64,000 nt of DNA from Anthracocystis setariae (taxonomy: Eukaryota > Basidiomycota > Ustilaginomycetes > Ustilaginales > Ustilaginaceae): positions 1 to 64,000 of the forward strand of contig CAKMXJ010000037.1 in the NCBI GenBank assembly GCA_928724745.1, in the 5' to 3' direction. The notes beneath the pieces were generated by a model. It did not search any database and was not told the DNA's origin. It saw only the letters and a program-made list of their open reading frames with translations. This document shows, one piece after another, positions 54,504 to 64,000 of this stretch. A program made the position numbers and the translations under genes. Within the stretch, counting starts at the first letter, position 1, and each line of letters begins with the position of its first letter.

Positions 54504-57299
54504 TCAATCATCCATGTTCTTGCGCTTGGCCTTATCAGCTCGTTTCTGGAACATCTTGTGTCGTCCTTGCTCCTTGTTGAGCGTCTTGTTGACCGCCCGA
54601 TTGCGTTCGATGTACGACATGTGTTGAGCACCACTGAGCGCGTTCAAGGAGCCCGTCGTCCTTGTCGCCTTGGCCGCACCTGCGTTCATCAAGCCACCTC
54701 CATTGCTGGCGCCCGCACGGCGCGCCCCACCGCCAAACTCGGTCCCAGCCAAATCCGAACCCAGATCCGCATCCGACTCGTTGGCGATCAACACGCTCTG
54801 CAACAGTTCGATCTGTTCCGCTTGGCTTTTGTACACCAGCCCAGGCATATCCTCCATGCCTACCAAGTGCGTGATCACTCGGAAAGCATAACCCTGGTCG
54901 ATGAGAAACTGCTGTCGTTTGGTCGAGTAGAACATTTCTGCCGTATCCTTACTGACCAAACTGTAGAAGAAGGCGTTGAAACCCTCGTCATTCCTCCTCT
55001 TGGCACGCAGGATACGTCCCAGACGCTGTGCTTCTTGTCTACGCGAGCCGAAATGCGACGAGATCTGAATCAGACACGTCGCCTCGGGAAGGTCGATGGA
55101 CGTGTCTCCAACCTTGGACAGGAAGATGGTATTGACAAGAGGATTGTGCTGGAAGTTTTGCAGAATGCGCATGCGTTCCACGTGCGCCGTGCCACCGTGA
55201 ATGAAAGGCTTTTTCAGCTTGATCGCATACGCCTCGAGCGCATACACGTTGTCCGAAAACACAATGATCTTGTCACCGCGGTTCTCGTGATAGTCGATCA
55301 GGAACTGACACGCCTGGAACTTGTTCGGGTTCATGCAGTAGAGGAGCATTTTCTTTCTACTCTTCTCCCGTAGATATTCACGGTAGAACTCTGGCGTCAT
55401 AGGACACCATACTTCGGCACACTGCACGGTAGCGATATGACCCTTGGCAGCCAGATCCATCCAATTGGCTTCGTACAGCTTGGGCCCGACAAGGAAGTTG
55501 AGCTCGTCGATTTTCTCGTCCTCACGCACGAGCGTCGCTGTCAAGCCGAGCTTCGAGTGCGCCTTGATCTTGGTCAAGACTCTTCGGAACATGCTCGCGG
55601 GTACGACGTGCACCTCGTCCAGTAGAATGAACCCCCACTCTCGGCTCTCGAGGAAGTTCATCATCTTTTGTGACGTGTGAGATCGCTTGCCCGTGTTGGC
55701 TACCATCGAGTAGGTCGAGACAACGATACCAGATGCGCCCGAGAACTTCTCCTTTTGATCGGCGGTAAACACACTGATCTGGTTGTCCTGGATGTTGCTC
55801 CACTGCAGGAATTGCTGGCGCCACTGCATGACGCTGACACTACTGGTGCAAAGCACGAGACAACTCTTCTTGATGGTGCAAGCGGCTGTGATGCCTACGA
55901 GCGTCTTGCCCGCACCGCATGGCAGTACAATGATGCCGCTTCGGGCACGGCCATTACCGAACATTTTGGCCAAGCTCTTTTCTTGGTAGGGTCGAATGTG
56001 GGTGATGGGCTTGAGATCGATCTCGAGATCAGCGTTGAGCTGATCATTGCGGAAGTCGTATTCCTCAAGCATCGGGTATCCGATCTCGTTGCAGCGCTTC
56101 TTGACTTGCTCGATATACTCTTCAGCGATCTCGAAGCTGTGTACCGTATCGTCTTCGTCCAACTCGTCTGCTTCGTCCACACCAATGATGGCAGAGAAGA
56201 GGTCTGCTTCATCCTCCCTTTGTGCGGCTTCGGCATTCTCGGGTGGAGGCCCTGAAGCGGCGGCCCCGTTGCTTGAGCCGCCCGGACGACCGTTGCTAGC
56301 GGCTCCTGGAGCTTGGCCTGCCGCTGCAGCTTGCTGTCTGGCTTTCCTGGCGGCGCTTTCGGTTCCGGGAATGACAAGATCGCCACGCGTGGGTGCCTGT
56401 GTCTTGCCGAGGACTTCCATTCGTCCAGACTTGGCGGCGTTGGGATCCTCTCGGACACGAGCAGCGCCAATGATGCTGTCCTGCAAAAGCGTCTGGAGGA
56501 TCTCGGGATGTGCGCTTTCGACAAAATACTTGTTCTGCTTGAGCACGAGCTTGATCTTGCCGAAACTGGCCGTGTACTCGCGGATGAAGTCGAGCACAGC
56601 GTCGGGCACGGGCACCTTGGAGAGGCGGTTGAGCACCTCTATGATGTCGTTGGGTTGCAGACCGACCGAGACAGCAGCGTAGAGCGAATATGGGGTCAAT
56701 TTGTATTCGTGGATGTACGCCGGTCGACTGACTGGCTCTGCAATGGCAATGAGGAAGTCCTGGGCCTGTTCGGCGAGCGGACTGAAACCTTCGAGGATGA
56801 TGTGACCATCGTCGGGCGAGATCCATAGGGGCCGGCTGGCATGATCGAGCTTGAGCGGCATCTTTGTGAAATCGCGCGTATGGAAACGGAGCTCTCCCGA
56901 GTCGTAGCGGGCCTGCTCATCGTCCTCGTCCAACGCTGGCGCGTTGAAGCGCGGCGCAGCGCCCGATAAGGGGTGTTGCCGGGCTATTGCACTTGTAGGA
57001 GCAGATTGCGCCGAGGAAGTGGCGCCTGACTTTTTGTTTGCTGTTTTGCCGGCCCTCCTGCCGCGACCATAGTCATCACCGGAGTCATCCGAAACAAAGC
57101 CGTCATCCAGCGCAAAAGCTGGCTCGCCATCATCATCGTCTTGATCACGGAAAGCGGTACGCAAGTTTGTAGAATTCTGCGTGCGAGGAGCTTGTGACGA
57201 GGTTGGAGTGTTGGTACCGCTGGTTGCCGCGCTGCTGTTGGGTCGCAGCTTGACGGTGAGTCGGGGACGAGAGCTTGAGCCCTGCTCGGTAGAAGACAT
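54504..57299 (-). CDS. SSL2: SSL2/XPB/RAD25, TFIIH DNA helicase/translocase (931 aa)
   Basis: A single exon from ATG 57299 to stop 54504. The N-terminal 110 residues are disordered and acidic. Residues ~130-300 are the XPB N-terminal and damage-recognition-like regions ([19 protein letters not shown]). The helicase core has [17 protein letters not shown] (Walker A), [10 protein letters not shown] (DEVH box), [15 protein letters not shown], and [13 protein letters not shown] followed by QRLGRILR. It is an SF2 translocase that opens promoters in transcription and acts in nucleotide excision repair. Insert ~330-395 is Ala/Gly/Glu-rich and absent from the core family. The C-terminus is Lys/Arg-rich. 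Confidence 0.95.
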   Translation of the reverse strand: MSSTEQGSSSRPRLTVKLRPNSSAATSGTNTPTSSQAPRTQNSTNLRTAFRDQDDDDGEPAFALDDGFVSDDSGDDYGRGRRAGKTANKKSGATSSAQSAPTSAIARQHPLSGAAPRFNAPALDEDDEQARYDSGELRFHTRDFTKMPLKLDHASRPLWISPDDGHIILEGFSPLAEQAQDFLIAIAEPVSRPAYIHEYKLTPYSLYAAVSVGLQPNDIIEVLNRLSKVPVPDAVLDFIREYTASFGKIKLVLKQNKYFVESAHPEILQTLLQDSIIGAARVREDPNAAKSGRMEVLGKTQAPTRGDLVIPGTESAARKARQQAAAAGQAPGAASNGRPGGSSNGAAASGPPPENAEAAQREDEADLFSAIIGVDEADELDEDDTVHSFEIAEEYIEQVKKRCNEIGYPMLEEYDFRNDQLNADLEIDLKPITHIRPYQEKSLAKMFGNGRARSGIIVLPCGAGKTLVGITAACTIKKSCLVLCTSSVSVMQWRQQFLQWSNIQDNQISVFTADQKEKFSGASGIVVSTYSMVANTGKRSHTSQKMMNFLESREWGFILLDEVHVVPASMFRRVLTKIKAHSKLGLTATLVREDEKIDELNFLVGPKLYEANWMDLAAKGHIATVQCAEVWCPMTPEFYREYLREKSRKKMLLYCMNPNKFQACQFLIDYHENRGDKIIVFSDNVYALEAYAIKLKKPFIHGGTAHVERMRILQNFQHNPLVNTIFLSKVGDTSIDLPEATCLIQISSHFGSRRQEAQRLGRILRAKRRNDEGFNAFFYSLVSKDTAEMFYSTKRQQFLIDQGYAFRVITHLVGMEDMPGLVYKSQAEQIELLQSVLIANESDADLGSDLAGTEFGGGARRAGASNGGGLMNAGAAKATRTTGSLNALSGAQHMSYIERNRAVNKTLNKEQGRHKMFQKRADKAKRKNMDD

Positions 57300-59600
57300 G
57301 TTGGTGTGCGGACGAGTTGGAAGATGGCAAGCCGATCTTGTTCGAGAGCGCTATCGCCTGCAGAATGTCCAGGTCAAGCTTAGCTGCTCAGCCCGGAGCG
57401 ACGAAGCTATCGAGACGGACTGCAAAGATTAATTTGCTCGAAGCCGGCAGGTGTTTCTGACGGCAGTGCCGGCTCGCCTGCAAGTAGGCTTTTCGGAATC
57501 ACAAGAGCACTCGGATCATGTAGAAGGCGGACGATTCTAGGGCATAAAGCAGAACAAAGGCTTCTGCCGGGGGAATAACAGATGAGGGCGAGGAGCGAAA
57601 GAAGAATGACGGCCGAGGTAGCGAACAAGTGGCCACAATTGACATGGTTGACTTGGTAAGGTGATGAGAGCCTGTCGCCTCCACACACTCACACTGTGAC
57701 TCTGCTGATGCCCTTGCGTGATTCAACTCAGCTTCCTTTCTTTCTTTTTTTCGGCCGGCATTTTCATTGGCAGTTGCTAGTTGAAGTCTAACATTTCGGT
57801 TGAATTATGCCTCAATTTTGCAACCCTTTTTCTGAGTTCCAATTTTTGCTCGCATTTTGCTCTGATTTTTAGGGTCAAGGAAAACAATATAATAATGGCA
57901 AGCGAGATGCAATTGTGAGCATCGCTTCTGCCGGTCGTCGATCAACGAGAGCATGGCAAACGTGGCCGACGATCGCCAATCGCTGTCCTGCCATGCCGAA
58001 CAATGATTGCTTTTTGCTTGACCGTATCCATTCGCCCAAACCATGTCCAGAGGGGTACGATGAATTGGTTCACACACGCCATGGTTGCACGTCTCGATTG
58101 CCGTTGACTCGATGAGCTCATAGAGATACTTGCATTGCATTGGATACTGCACAGTGCCGTACCTCGTGCCCAACCCAAGACACGTCCAATTCACGAGTTA
58201 AGCACAGTCAGTGTAGGTTACAGTAGGTTAGAGTACAGTACAGCAGAGCAGCGAATGAACTCACGTCTGCCAGTGACGAGCGGGATTTGAAGCTTGAGCT
58301 ATCGGAGTCTAGAGATGGGCCATGAACAGAAGCACGAACAGGTCCAAGCAGTGTCAGCCAAGCAAGTCATGCCTTTACTGTATTTTTGAGGGTTGGATTT
58401 GGGATGCTGCACTGGTGCACGTTTGGAATCTGACTGCACATGCAGCGTACATGTTGGAATTGAAATTGGTGGTGACGGCGGCGGCAGCAGCAGCAGCAGC
58501 AGCAGCCAAGAACTCAGCTTTGGCACGGCATGTGTTGGTTTGTTTTGGTGGGAATACTGTAGCATATTTAATTGTTCTTTTTGAATTCACCGGCAGCAAG
58601 CAGGCCTATTTAAAATTGAAATCCGAAACCAGGGATCTGCACGCTGCAGCGAAAATGTGCATGTTTTGCGTGTGTGAGCGTGTTTGCTGTCATTTTCAGC
58701 TGGACCCTCGAATCTACAGCGCCCACTGCTGCCGACACCATGCAATCGGATGCATCGATGCTAATCGCTGACCAGCAGCAGCATGCAACGCCAGCTTAGC
58801 TCGCATCCAACCATCCAACCATCCAACCACCCCCCTGTCCAGCCACCATCGACATCGCGCCTCGCGGCTGCTGCATGCCAACAGAAAGAAAAGAGGGTGA
58901 AAGAGGGTGGGCTTATTCTCAGTAGTGTTGCAAACCGTCGTTCACATGCGCCTGTCTCGAGCATGGTGTGGCTCAGTTGACAAATCTCTGTGCAGCTCCA
59001 GGCAGGCACTTGGCAGATCAGGAGTGTGATTTATGCAGACCAGGCCAGTTTATGAGTACTGGACTGGGCAGTACAAGTACAGTACTGTACAGTACTGCGA
59101 CGAGGCGGCATCCCAAATAATGCTTAATGCTTGAATTCGCGCTGCACGGCGCTTGTGCCACCAAATGCTAGTTCATCATGGCCCTGCATGGCCCCTCGCT
59201 TTTGTCACATCGGGACGTTTCCGTGCGTCGACGACACTACTGTACTCACTCTTTGCTCGTCGCCGTTGCTCTCGTCTCGCTCGTCTTCACCACCATCTCC
59301 ACTGCACTGTCGATCCTTCCACCCACTTCCTGTCCTCTTCCACCCGTCTCATCTTCCCCTTCTGCCGCTCGTTTTTCTCCGTCCTTCACTTGCTCCGTTT
59401 TGAATGCACCCGACTTGTGGCAGCATTCCACGGTCTTCAGCTTAGCAACCTCTGTGGTGTCACTTATCTGGTCATCCTCCATCACTCCAATCCCAAGCAC
59501 ATTCGTTGTGCTCTTCACGGAACAAGGGGATGCTCACCACTTGCAAACGTCTCACAAGGCATCGTTAGCATCTGCATCGTCACAATCCAGCTGACTCGGC
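57300..59600. other. 2.3-kb divergent intergenic region
   Basis: No supported gene. A (GGC/AGC)n tract at ~58476-58508; a CATCCAAC iteration near 58805-58832; GTAC palindromes at 58211-58245 and 59057-59097; strongly pyrimidine-rich plus strand from ~59240 to 59420, a likely promoter/leader for the gene at 59601. Confidence 0.5.
58476..58508. repeat. (GGC)n(AGC)n microsatellite
   Basis: GGCGGC followed by about eight AGC units. Confidence 0.9.
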
Positions 59601-62600
59601 ATGTCGGCCTCCATGCGCCCGCTCAACGGCCAAATGCCGCAGCCTGCCTTTGACTCTTACGACCTCGCTCAGTCTAGAATCTCATATCACAAGGATGATG
59701 ATCTCTTTGACACGCTGTTCCCACAGCCACCGCCCCGATCTCGCATTCAAGCCGAACGTCTAGCTCGTCCATCGCTCCCGTCTCTCAAGGCCCTCGCACA
59801 GGCTGAATCCGCCGACTCGTCCCGTTCCACAGCTCAGCACATCCCTTCGTTCAATTCCATCGAGTCAGTCAACTCGCTCTCTTCCTATCCCTCTTCCACA
59901 TCCTCCCTCTCCTTGCTCCACAGCTTGCATCCATCTAAGCAAGCTTCAGGCGACAGCTCCATAGATTACTACAGTCCCGCCGTCAGCGACGTCAACAGCG
60001 CAGAGACGGATCACAGCGCTTCCAGTAGTCATGCTCATTCACACTCCTCCGAATTCGGACTGCACGACGCTCGCATTCCTTTGACTCCACTCACCCCTAA
60101 CGGCGCTCCACATGCTTGGAGGCCCAAGCAACTCAATCTCGTCCGCAAACGCCAATCAAGTGCGCCCAGCGAGCCTTCCACCCCGGCCTATCACCCACCT
60201 CCTTCCTGGAACGCCTCTTCGCGTATCAGCACAGATCGAAATGCTCTCCTCATCGGTTTGGGTCTTGGAGGCTTTGGCTTCAATCCTCCACCTCCGCCCC
60301 CGCCTCCGTCCATGCACTCTGGTCTGCCTGCCGAAAAGCTGATCTACTCCAAGCATGCTCGATCGTTTCTCGCTTCCAAATCTCCGCAGCTGGACGCGTC
60401 CGCAGCTTATCCTCCAGATGCAGTGCCCTCGCACAGTCCAAATCCATCCGGTTCGCATGGTCCAAAACAGCTGCTTTTGGTATCGTCAGGAGGACCTCCT
60501 GCTGTCCGACGCTTTCCAGGGCGCAGACCTAGCCAAGGTCTATACGACAACCTTGCGTCGCCCCTGCCACCTCCATCCTCGGAGCAACACTCCCGCTCCA
60601 ATACACCGCAGATGCGCTCCGCCATCCCGGTCATGCCCAGCGGTCCCGCCTTCGTGGATCCAAGGGCTCCATCCCCCGACCCCGCGACCCTGTTACACGA
60701 AGATCACCAAGCGCGTCCTTCCGCCTCCGAGTTTCTCGCTCAAATCGCCTCGACGCCCGAATACCAGGCCAGCAGCTACCTTGGATCCACACCTTCCACG
60801 GCGATACCTTTGCACTCTCCCTTCCTCCCGACTGGTTCCACTTCTTCCGACCAAGTCCTCGAACAAGAGTCAATACAGGAGCATCCTCCTCTCGAATCAT
60901 CCACAGTCGCTTCCACAGCTCCTGGCTTTTCTTCCACCCATCGTCCCAGGGCCGCCTCCGTTGGGAGAAGAAAGCCTCCACCTGCTCCGCTCGTTCTCGC
61001 ATCCTCGCCCGCTACCAATTACTCTGACACACTTCCCGGCTCGGCAAGTGGCAGCCGCGGACGCTCTCATACCGCCACAATCAACCAGAACTCTCCTCTT
61101 TCTGCTCCTCACTCTGCTTCGTCCATGCCAATCTCAAGCAAGCCTCCATCTTCAGCCGCTTCAGCATCCGCAAACCACCGCAACGACAGCATCTCTGAAT
61201 GGTCTCAGCCTCTTCGCACTGCTTACTGCGATTTCGACTCGGAAGATGGCGTCGACGGCCACGACGAGTCTTTCCAGCCAAGCAATCGCTCCCAGGCAAC
61301 CCACAGCCCCTCTGCAGTCCAGGCGCTCTCCGAAAATGCACAGGTTTTGCCGGAAACCCAAACGCAGAACCGCGGCAGCGGCAGTTCCAAACCCGCCGCA
61401 GCATTTGAATTTCAAGACCTTGAAACTGAATGCAACGACGCTGACGGCCTCAGCCTTCAGACTATGATGGGTTTCCTGCAACGCCAGGACTCTCACAAGG
61501 CTTCGACCATATCGGATGATGTACCTACAGAGTCCGAGTCCGGAGAGCAGGATGATTTGGCTGCATCCCTTACCAAACCAGAAGAGCAGCAACCGGTTGA
61601 CCACGAGCACCTTCTCACGGCATCTCCGGAATCCATCGCGAGGCACGAGCAGATTCATCCCGCACCGCCTTCCTCTGCGGCTCCCGCCATCCCGAGCTTC
61701 AACCTCTCCGTCTCTGCGCCTGAACAGGCATCAGTGGCTCCGGTCTCGGCACCGTTACCGAACCCTGATCGTTCCATACGCAATGTGACAGCGAGCAACA
61801 GCGTGACATCACCAACTACGCCAACTCAGGCCTCGTTGCGTCCTGCAAAGCACAGTATCGTGCCCGCTCCGCCTGCCTTTGCCATCCGCGAGGCGCCACG
61901 TGGAGATGACAAGCAGCACCAATCACCCATGTTGTCGGCGTCTAGTCCCAAAGGTCTTGAAGTTCGTTCCGCCCTTGTCCACGCGCCCAGCGAGCATCTT
62001 CCAGCGGCAAGCAGCCGATGGAGCTCCGGCTCCGAGTCGGATGGCGAAGCCGGCGCGTCAGTCAAAGGTGGCGGTCGCAAATCCTTCTCCAAGAGCCGTA
62101 AAAGCTTCTCCAACAGCCGCAAGAACAGCGTAGCGCTGGCTCGAGAACTCATCGCCGGCCCGGCCTCCACCAAAGAGACTCTGGCCGAAATTGGCGGCAA
62201 GCATTCCAAGCGCTCCAGCGAGACTCGCCTCTCCGCCCAAGTGGCATCCGTACAGACGCCTGCTATGCAGACAAAGCAAACTGCAGCATCCAAATCCAAG
62301 CGCTTGCTCCTCAATGGCCTACCTTCTTTGCGAAAGAAAAGCTTTTCAAATCTCAATAGTCAGACTGCGCCACCATCAACGCCGACGAACGCCACCTCCG
62401 CCGGTCCAGCATTCATGGACAGGACCGAGTTTCCTTTCCCTCCGCCCTTTTCCCCTCAGGTCACCGCGTCATCGCCTCTGGCTAGCAGTGCGAATTGTCA
62501 TCTCGACCGTCCCGGTGTGGCCGGTCTCAAGATCAACACTGTCCTTCATTCCGCGTCTGCATCAGATCCAAGGTCATCGGCACAGTTGCCGCCGACCCCG

Positions 62601-64000
62601 CTATCGGCGACGTACGGCATCATGTCGAGTGGAACAGACGGGCCACTGACTACCAGGCAGCTTCTCGCCCAAGCTCGAAGTAACGTCTGGCCCGAAAACT
62701 ACATTGGGACAGGCGTCAGTGCTGCAGGGCTATCTTCTCCCTTCTTGTCCACGGCTCACGACATCTTTAACTACAATTTTATCCCTTCGAGGCTTGCACC
62801 AAGCCCGCCTGTTGCATCACCGGCGCTGCAAAAGGACGGGTCGTCCACTCCTCATATGCCTCCCGTTTCTCAAAGCCCAAGATTCGCAACTACCGTGATC
62901 AACGTGGACAAACCGACGCCGGCGGAGGCCACAACTTCCGATCGTTCTCGCTCCCGCACAACTGAACTCGCATTACCGCCCAAAAACCTGCGACACTTGC
63001 GCAGATGCTCCTCCAATGCCACCTTGGGCAAACTCCGTGCGGACGTGCCTTCTGATCTCTTCATGCCCACACATGCAAGCTCTGCGAGCACCAACACTGC
63101 GAGATCCCAATCTCAGCCCGGCCTCCCGACGCCTTCTCCAAGAAGCGACGGTTCTAGTGCCGAAGAGGGAAAAAGGTCTATGAGCGTCGGAGCCAGCGCA
63201 GGAAAAGCTGTAGCGGACAAGGAAATCCCCGAACAGTCGGTTCCAGATCTCGGAGGGACTGCGCAAAGGCCCGTATTGGTCAGTCGTCAACGGGCCAAGC
63301 TGCAGAAAGCTCGACGTATCCGTAAGCAACAAGATCGCTTACCTCGCTACAATTCCTGGTCGGAGTTCGGGCTGCAATGGCTTGAAGAGCGAGGCGAACA
63401 CGCTTTCGACAGGTTGGCGACTGAAATCATTCCCTCCGCGGCCATCCTGGCGGCTGCGGTGGCTTCTTCAGGCAAGCCAAACCAGATCCTTGCGAGTGGC
63501 AGCGGTGGCAGCGGCGACGGCGGTGACGATTCGGAGGCAAGCGATACGGATGACTATGGATCCAGCGACGGCGGCGGTGGCCGTGGAGCCGCAGGAGGAG
63601 GGCGTGGTGGTGGTGGTGGTGGGGGTGGAGGTGACAAGAAGCCTGATTCGCGCGATTCCGATGATTCGGACGAACACGATGCCACTTCCGATGAAGAGCA
63701 GGAAGCTGAAGCGATGACCGACGAAGATTCCGAAGACCATTACGACGAAGTGGTGCGGTCAGCTGCTTCGCGAACCTCTGGCACTGGTCCGAAGCCGTCG
63801 GTACCGAAGCGAAACAGCTCTATGGCTCCGAAAAAGGCAGAGCAGAACGATCCCGATTCTGATTCTTCGGATGACCGCCCTCTCGGCCTCCTGGTCGATG
63901 ATCCGAAGGCACTGCAGAAGGCTCTGCGCGTCCAAGAACGTAAACGGCACTTTGCGTTGGCGCAGCAGGCCCTCGAAGGCAAAGGCGCTCCACGTCCTGG
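59601..64000 (+). CDS. Uncharacterised very large disordered protein, 3' end outside window (>1,460 aa)
   Basis: An uninterrupted plus-strand frame runs from ATG 59601 to the last base. Composition is Ser/Pro/Ala-rich with many short low-complexity runs. A Pro-rich PPPPPPPP patch lies near residue 232. Near 830-850, KSFSKSRKSFSNSRKNS is a basic Ser-rich repeat. The only ordered-looking part is near 1225-1290: QRAKLQKARRIRKQQ, RYNSWSEFGLQWLEERGEHA, then FDRLATEIIPSAAILAAAVAS. A Gly-rich, acidic Ser/Asp-rich stretch follows (~1290-1380), then RPLGLLVDDPKALQKAL and VQERKRHFALAQQALEG, a likely helix, at the window edge. I do not recognise the family. The real end and any introns lie beyond the window. 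Confidence 0.75.
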   Translation, partial: MSASMRPLNGQMPQPAFDSYDLAQSRISYHKDDDLFDTLFPQPPPRSRIQAERLARPSLPSLKALAQAESADSSRSTAQHIPSFNSIESVNSLSSYPSSTSSLSLLHSLHPSKQASGDSSIDYYSPAVSDVNSAETDHSASSSHAHSHSSEFGLHDARIPLTPLTPNGAPHAWRPKQLNLVRKRQSSAPSEPSTPAYHPPPSWNASSRISTDRNALLIGLGLGGFGFNPPPPPPPPSMHSGLPAEKLIYSKHARSFLASKSPQLDASAAYPPDAVPSHSPNPSGSHGPKQLLLVSSGGPPAVRRFPGRRPSQGLYDNLASPLPPPSSEQHSRSNTPQMRSAIPVMPSGPAFVDPRAPSPDPATLLHEDHQARPSASEFLAQIASTPEYQASSYLGSTPSTAIPLHSPFLPTGSTSSDQVLEQESIQEHPPLESSTVASTAPGFSSTHRPRAASVGRRKPPPAPLVLASSPATNYSDTLPGSASGSRGRSHTATINQNSPLSAPHSASSMPISSKPPSSAASASANHRNDSISEWSQPLRTAYCDFDSEDGVDGHDESFQPSNRSQATHSPSAVQALSENAQVLPETQTQNRGSGSSKPAAAFEFQDLETECNDADGLSLQTMMGFLQRQDSHKASTISDDVPTESESGEQDDLAASLTKPEEQQPVDHEHLLTASPESIARHEQIHPAPPSSAAPAIPSFNLSVSAPEQASVAPVSAPLPNPDRSIRNVTASNSVTSPTTPTQASLRPAKHSIVPAPPAFAIREAPRGDDKQHQSPMLSASSPKGLEVRSALVHAPSEHLPAASSRWSSGSESDGEAGASVKGGGRKSFSKSRKSFSNSRKNSVALARELIAGPASTKETLAEIGGKHSKRSSETRLSAQVASVQTPAMQTKQTAASKSKRLLLNGLPSLRKKSFSNLNSQTAPPSTPTNATSAGPAFMDRTEFPFPPPFSPQVTASSPLASSANCHLDRPGVAGLKINTVLHSASASDPRSSAQLPPTPLSATYGIMSSGTDGPLTTRQLLAQARSNVWPENYIGTGVSAAGLSSPFLSTAHDIFNYNFIPSRLAPSPPVASPALQKDGSSTPHMPPVSQSPRFATTVINVDKPTPAEATTSDRSRSRTTELALPPKNLRHLRRCSSNATLGKLRADVPSDLFMPTHASSASTNTARSQSQPGLPTPSPRSDGSSAEEGKRSMSVGASAGKAVADKEIPEQSVPDLGGTAQRPVLVSRQRAKLQKARRIRKQQDRLPRYNSWSEFGLQWLEERGEHAFDRLATEIIPSAAILAAAVASSGKPNQILASGSGGSGDGGDDSEASDTDDYGSSDGGGGRGAAGGGRGGGGGGGGGDKKPDSRDSDDSDEHDATSDEEQEAEAMTDEDSEDHYDEVVRSAASRTSGTGPKPSVPKRNSSMAPKKAEQNDPDSDSSDDRPLGLLVDDPKALQKALRVQERKRHFALAQQALEGKGAPRP

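Overview
The window looks like the left end of a chromosome of a basidiomycete, most likely a smut fungus (Ustilaginales). The C-rich telomere strand (CCCTAA) reads 5'->3' from base 1. The unique part is gene-dense, with short GTAAGT-type introns, long single-exon serine/proline-rich proteins and conserved eukaryotic genes (VPS16, WSS1, DED1, RPL11, UBC6, RHO3, SSL2). The smut assignment is inferred from gene style and is not proven by the sequence.

Layout. (1) 1-8521 is subtelomere. It is a head-to-tail stack of blocks, each ending on its centromere-proximal side in TGTAACCCTAACCC, usually CCTTGTAACCC. Several blocks are 5'-truncated copies of one unit that carries the end of an OTU-type cysteine protease gene plus an ~840-bp 3' region. 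One block (5098-8508) carries a complete 787-codon gene with an unknown N-terminal region, a CxxC...CxxC motif and a C-terminal OTU domain. (2) 8522-11314 is a frame-broken Gag pseudogene cut off on the left by telomeric repeat. It is interrupted by an intact small gag-only LTR retrotransposon (8658-10345; two 213-bp LTRs with no difference seen by eye, target duplication ACTTG). (3) 11315-14387 is decayed repeat and intergenic DNA. (4) From 14388 the chromosome is ordinary.

Genes in the unique part, left to right: alpha/beta hydrolase (+), PRKRIP1-like (-), VPS16 (+), WSS1 (-), a 6-kb non-coding stretch, GATA factor (+), DED1 (-), unknown Ser-rich protein (-), RPL11 (+), glutathione S-transferase (-), MFS sugar transporter (+), TAP-like S33 peptidase (-), intron-containing tRNA-Glu (+), UBC6 (+), RHO3 (-), SSL2/XPB (-), and an unknown giant protein running off the right end (+). 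These are housekeeping functions (vacuolar tethering, ER-associated ubiquitination, DNA-protein crosslink repair, TFIIH, translation) with no sign of a shared pathway.

The main candidate for something undescribed is the subtelomeric system. Its coding strand always points toward the chromosome interior, 3' ends are constant and abut telomeric repeat, and 5' ends vary. That is what would be expected if RNA copies of an OTU-protease element were reverse-transcribed onto exposed telomeric G-tails. No reverse transcriptase is visible in the window. Limits: everything here was read by eye, without alignment or database search, so boundaries of repeats and splice sites are best readings.
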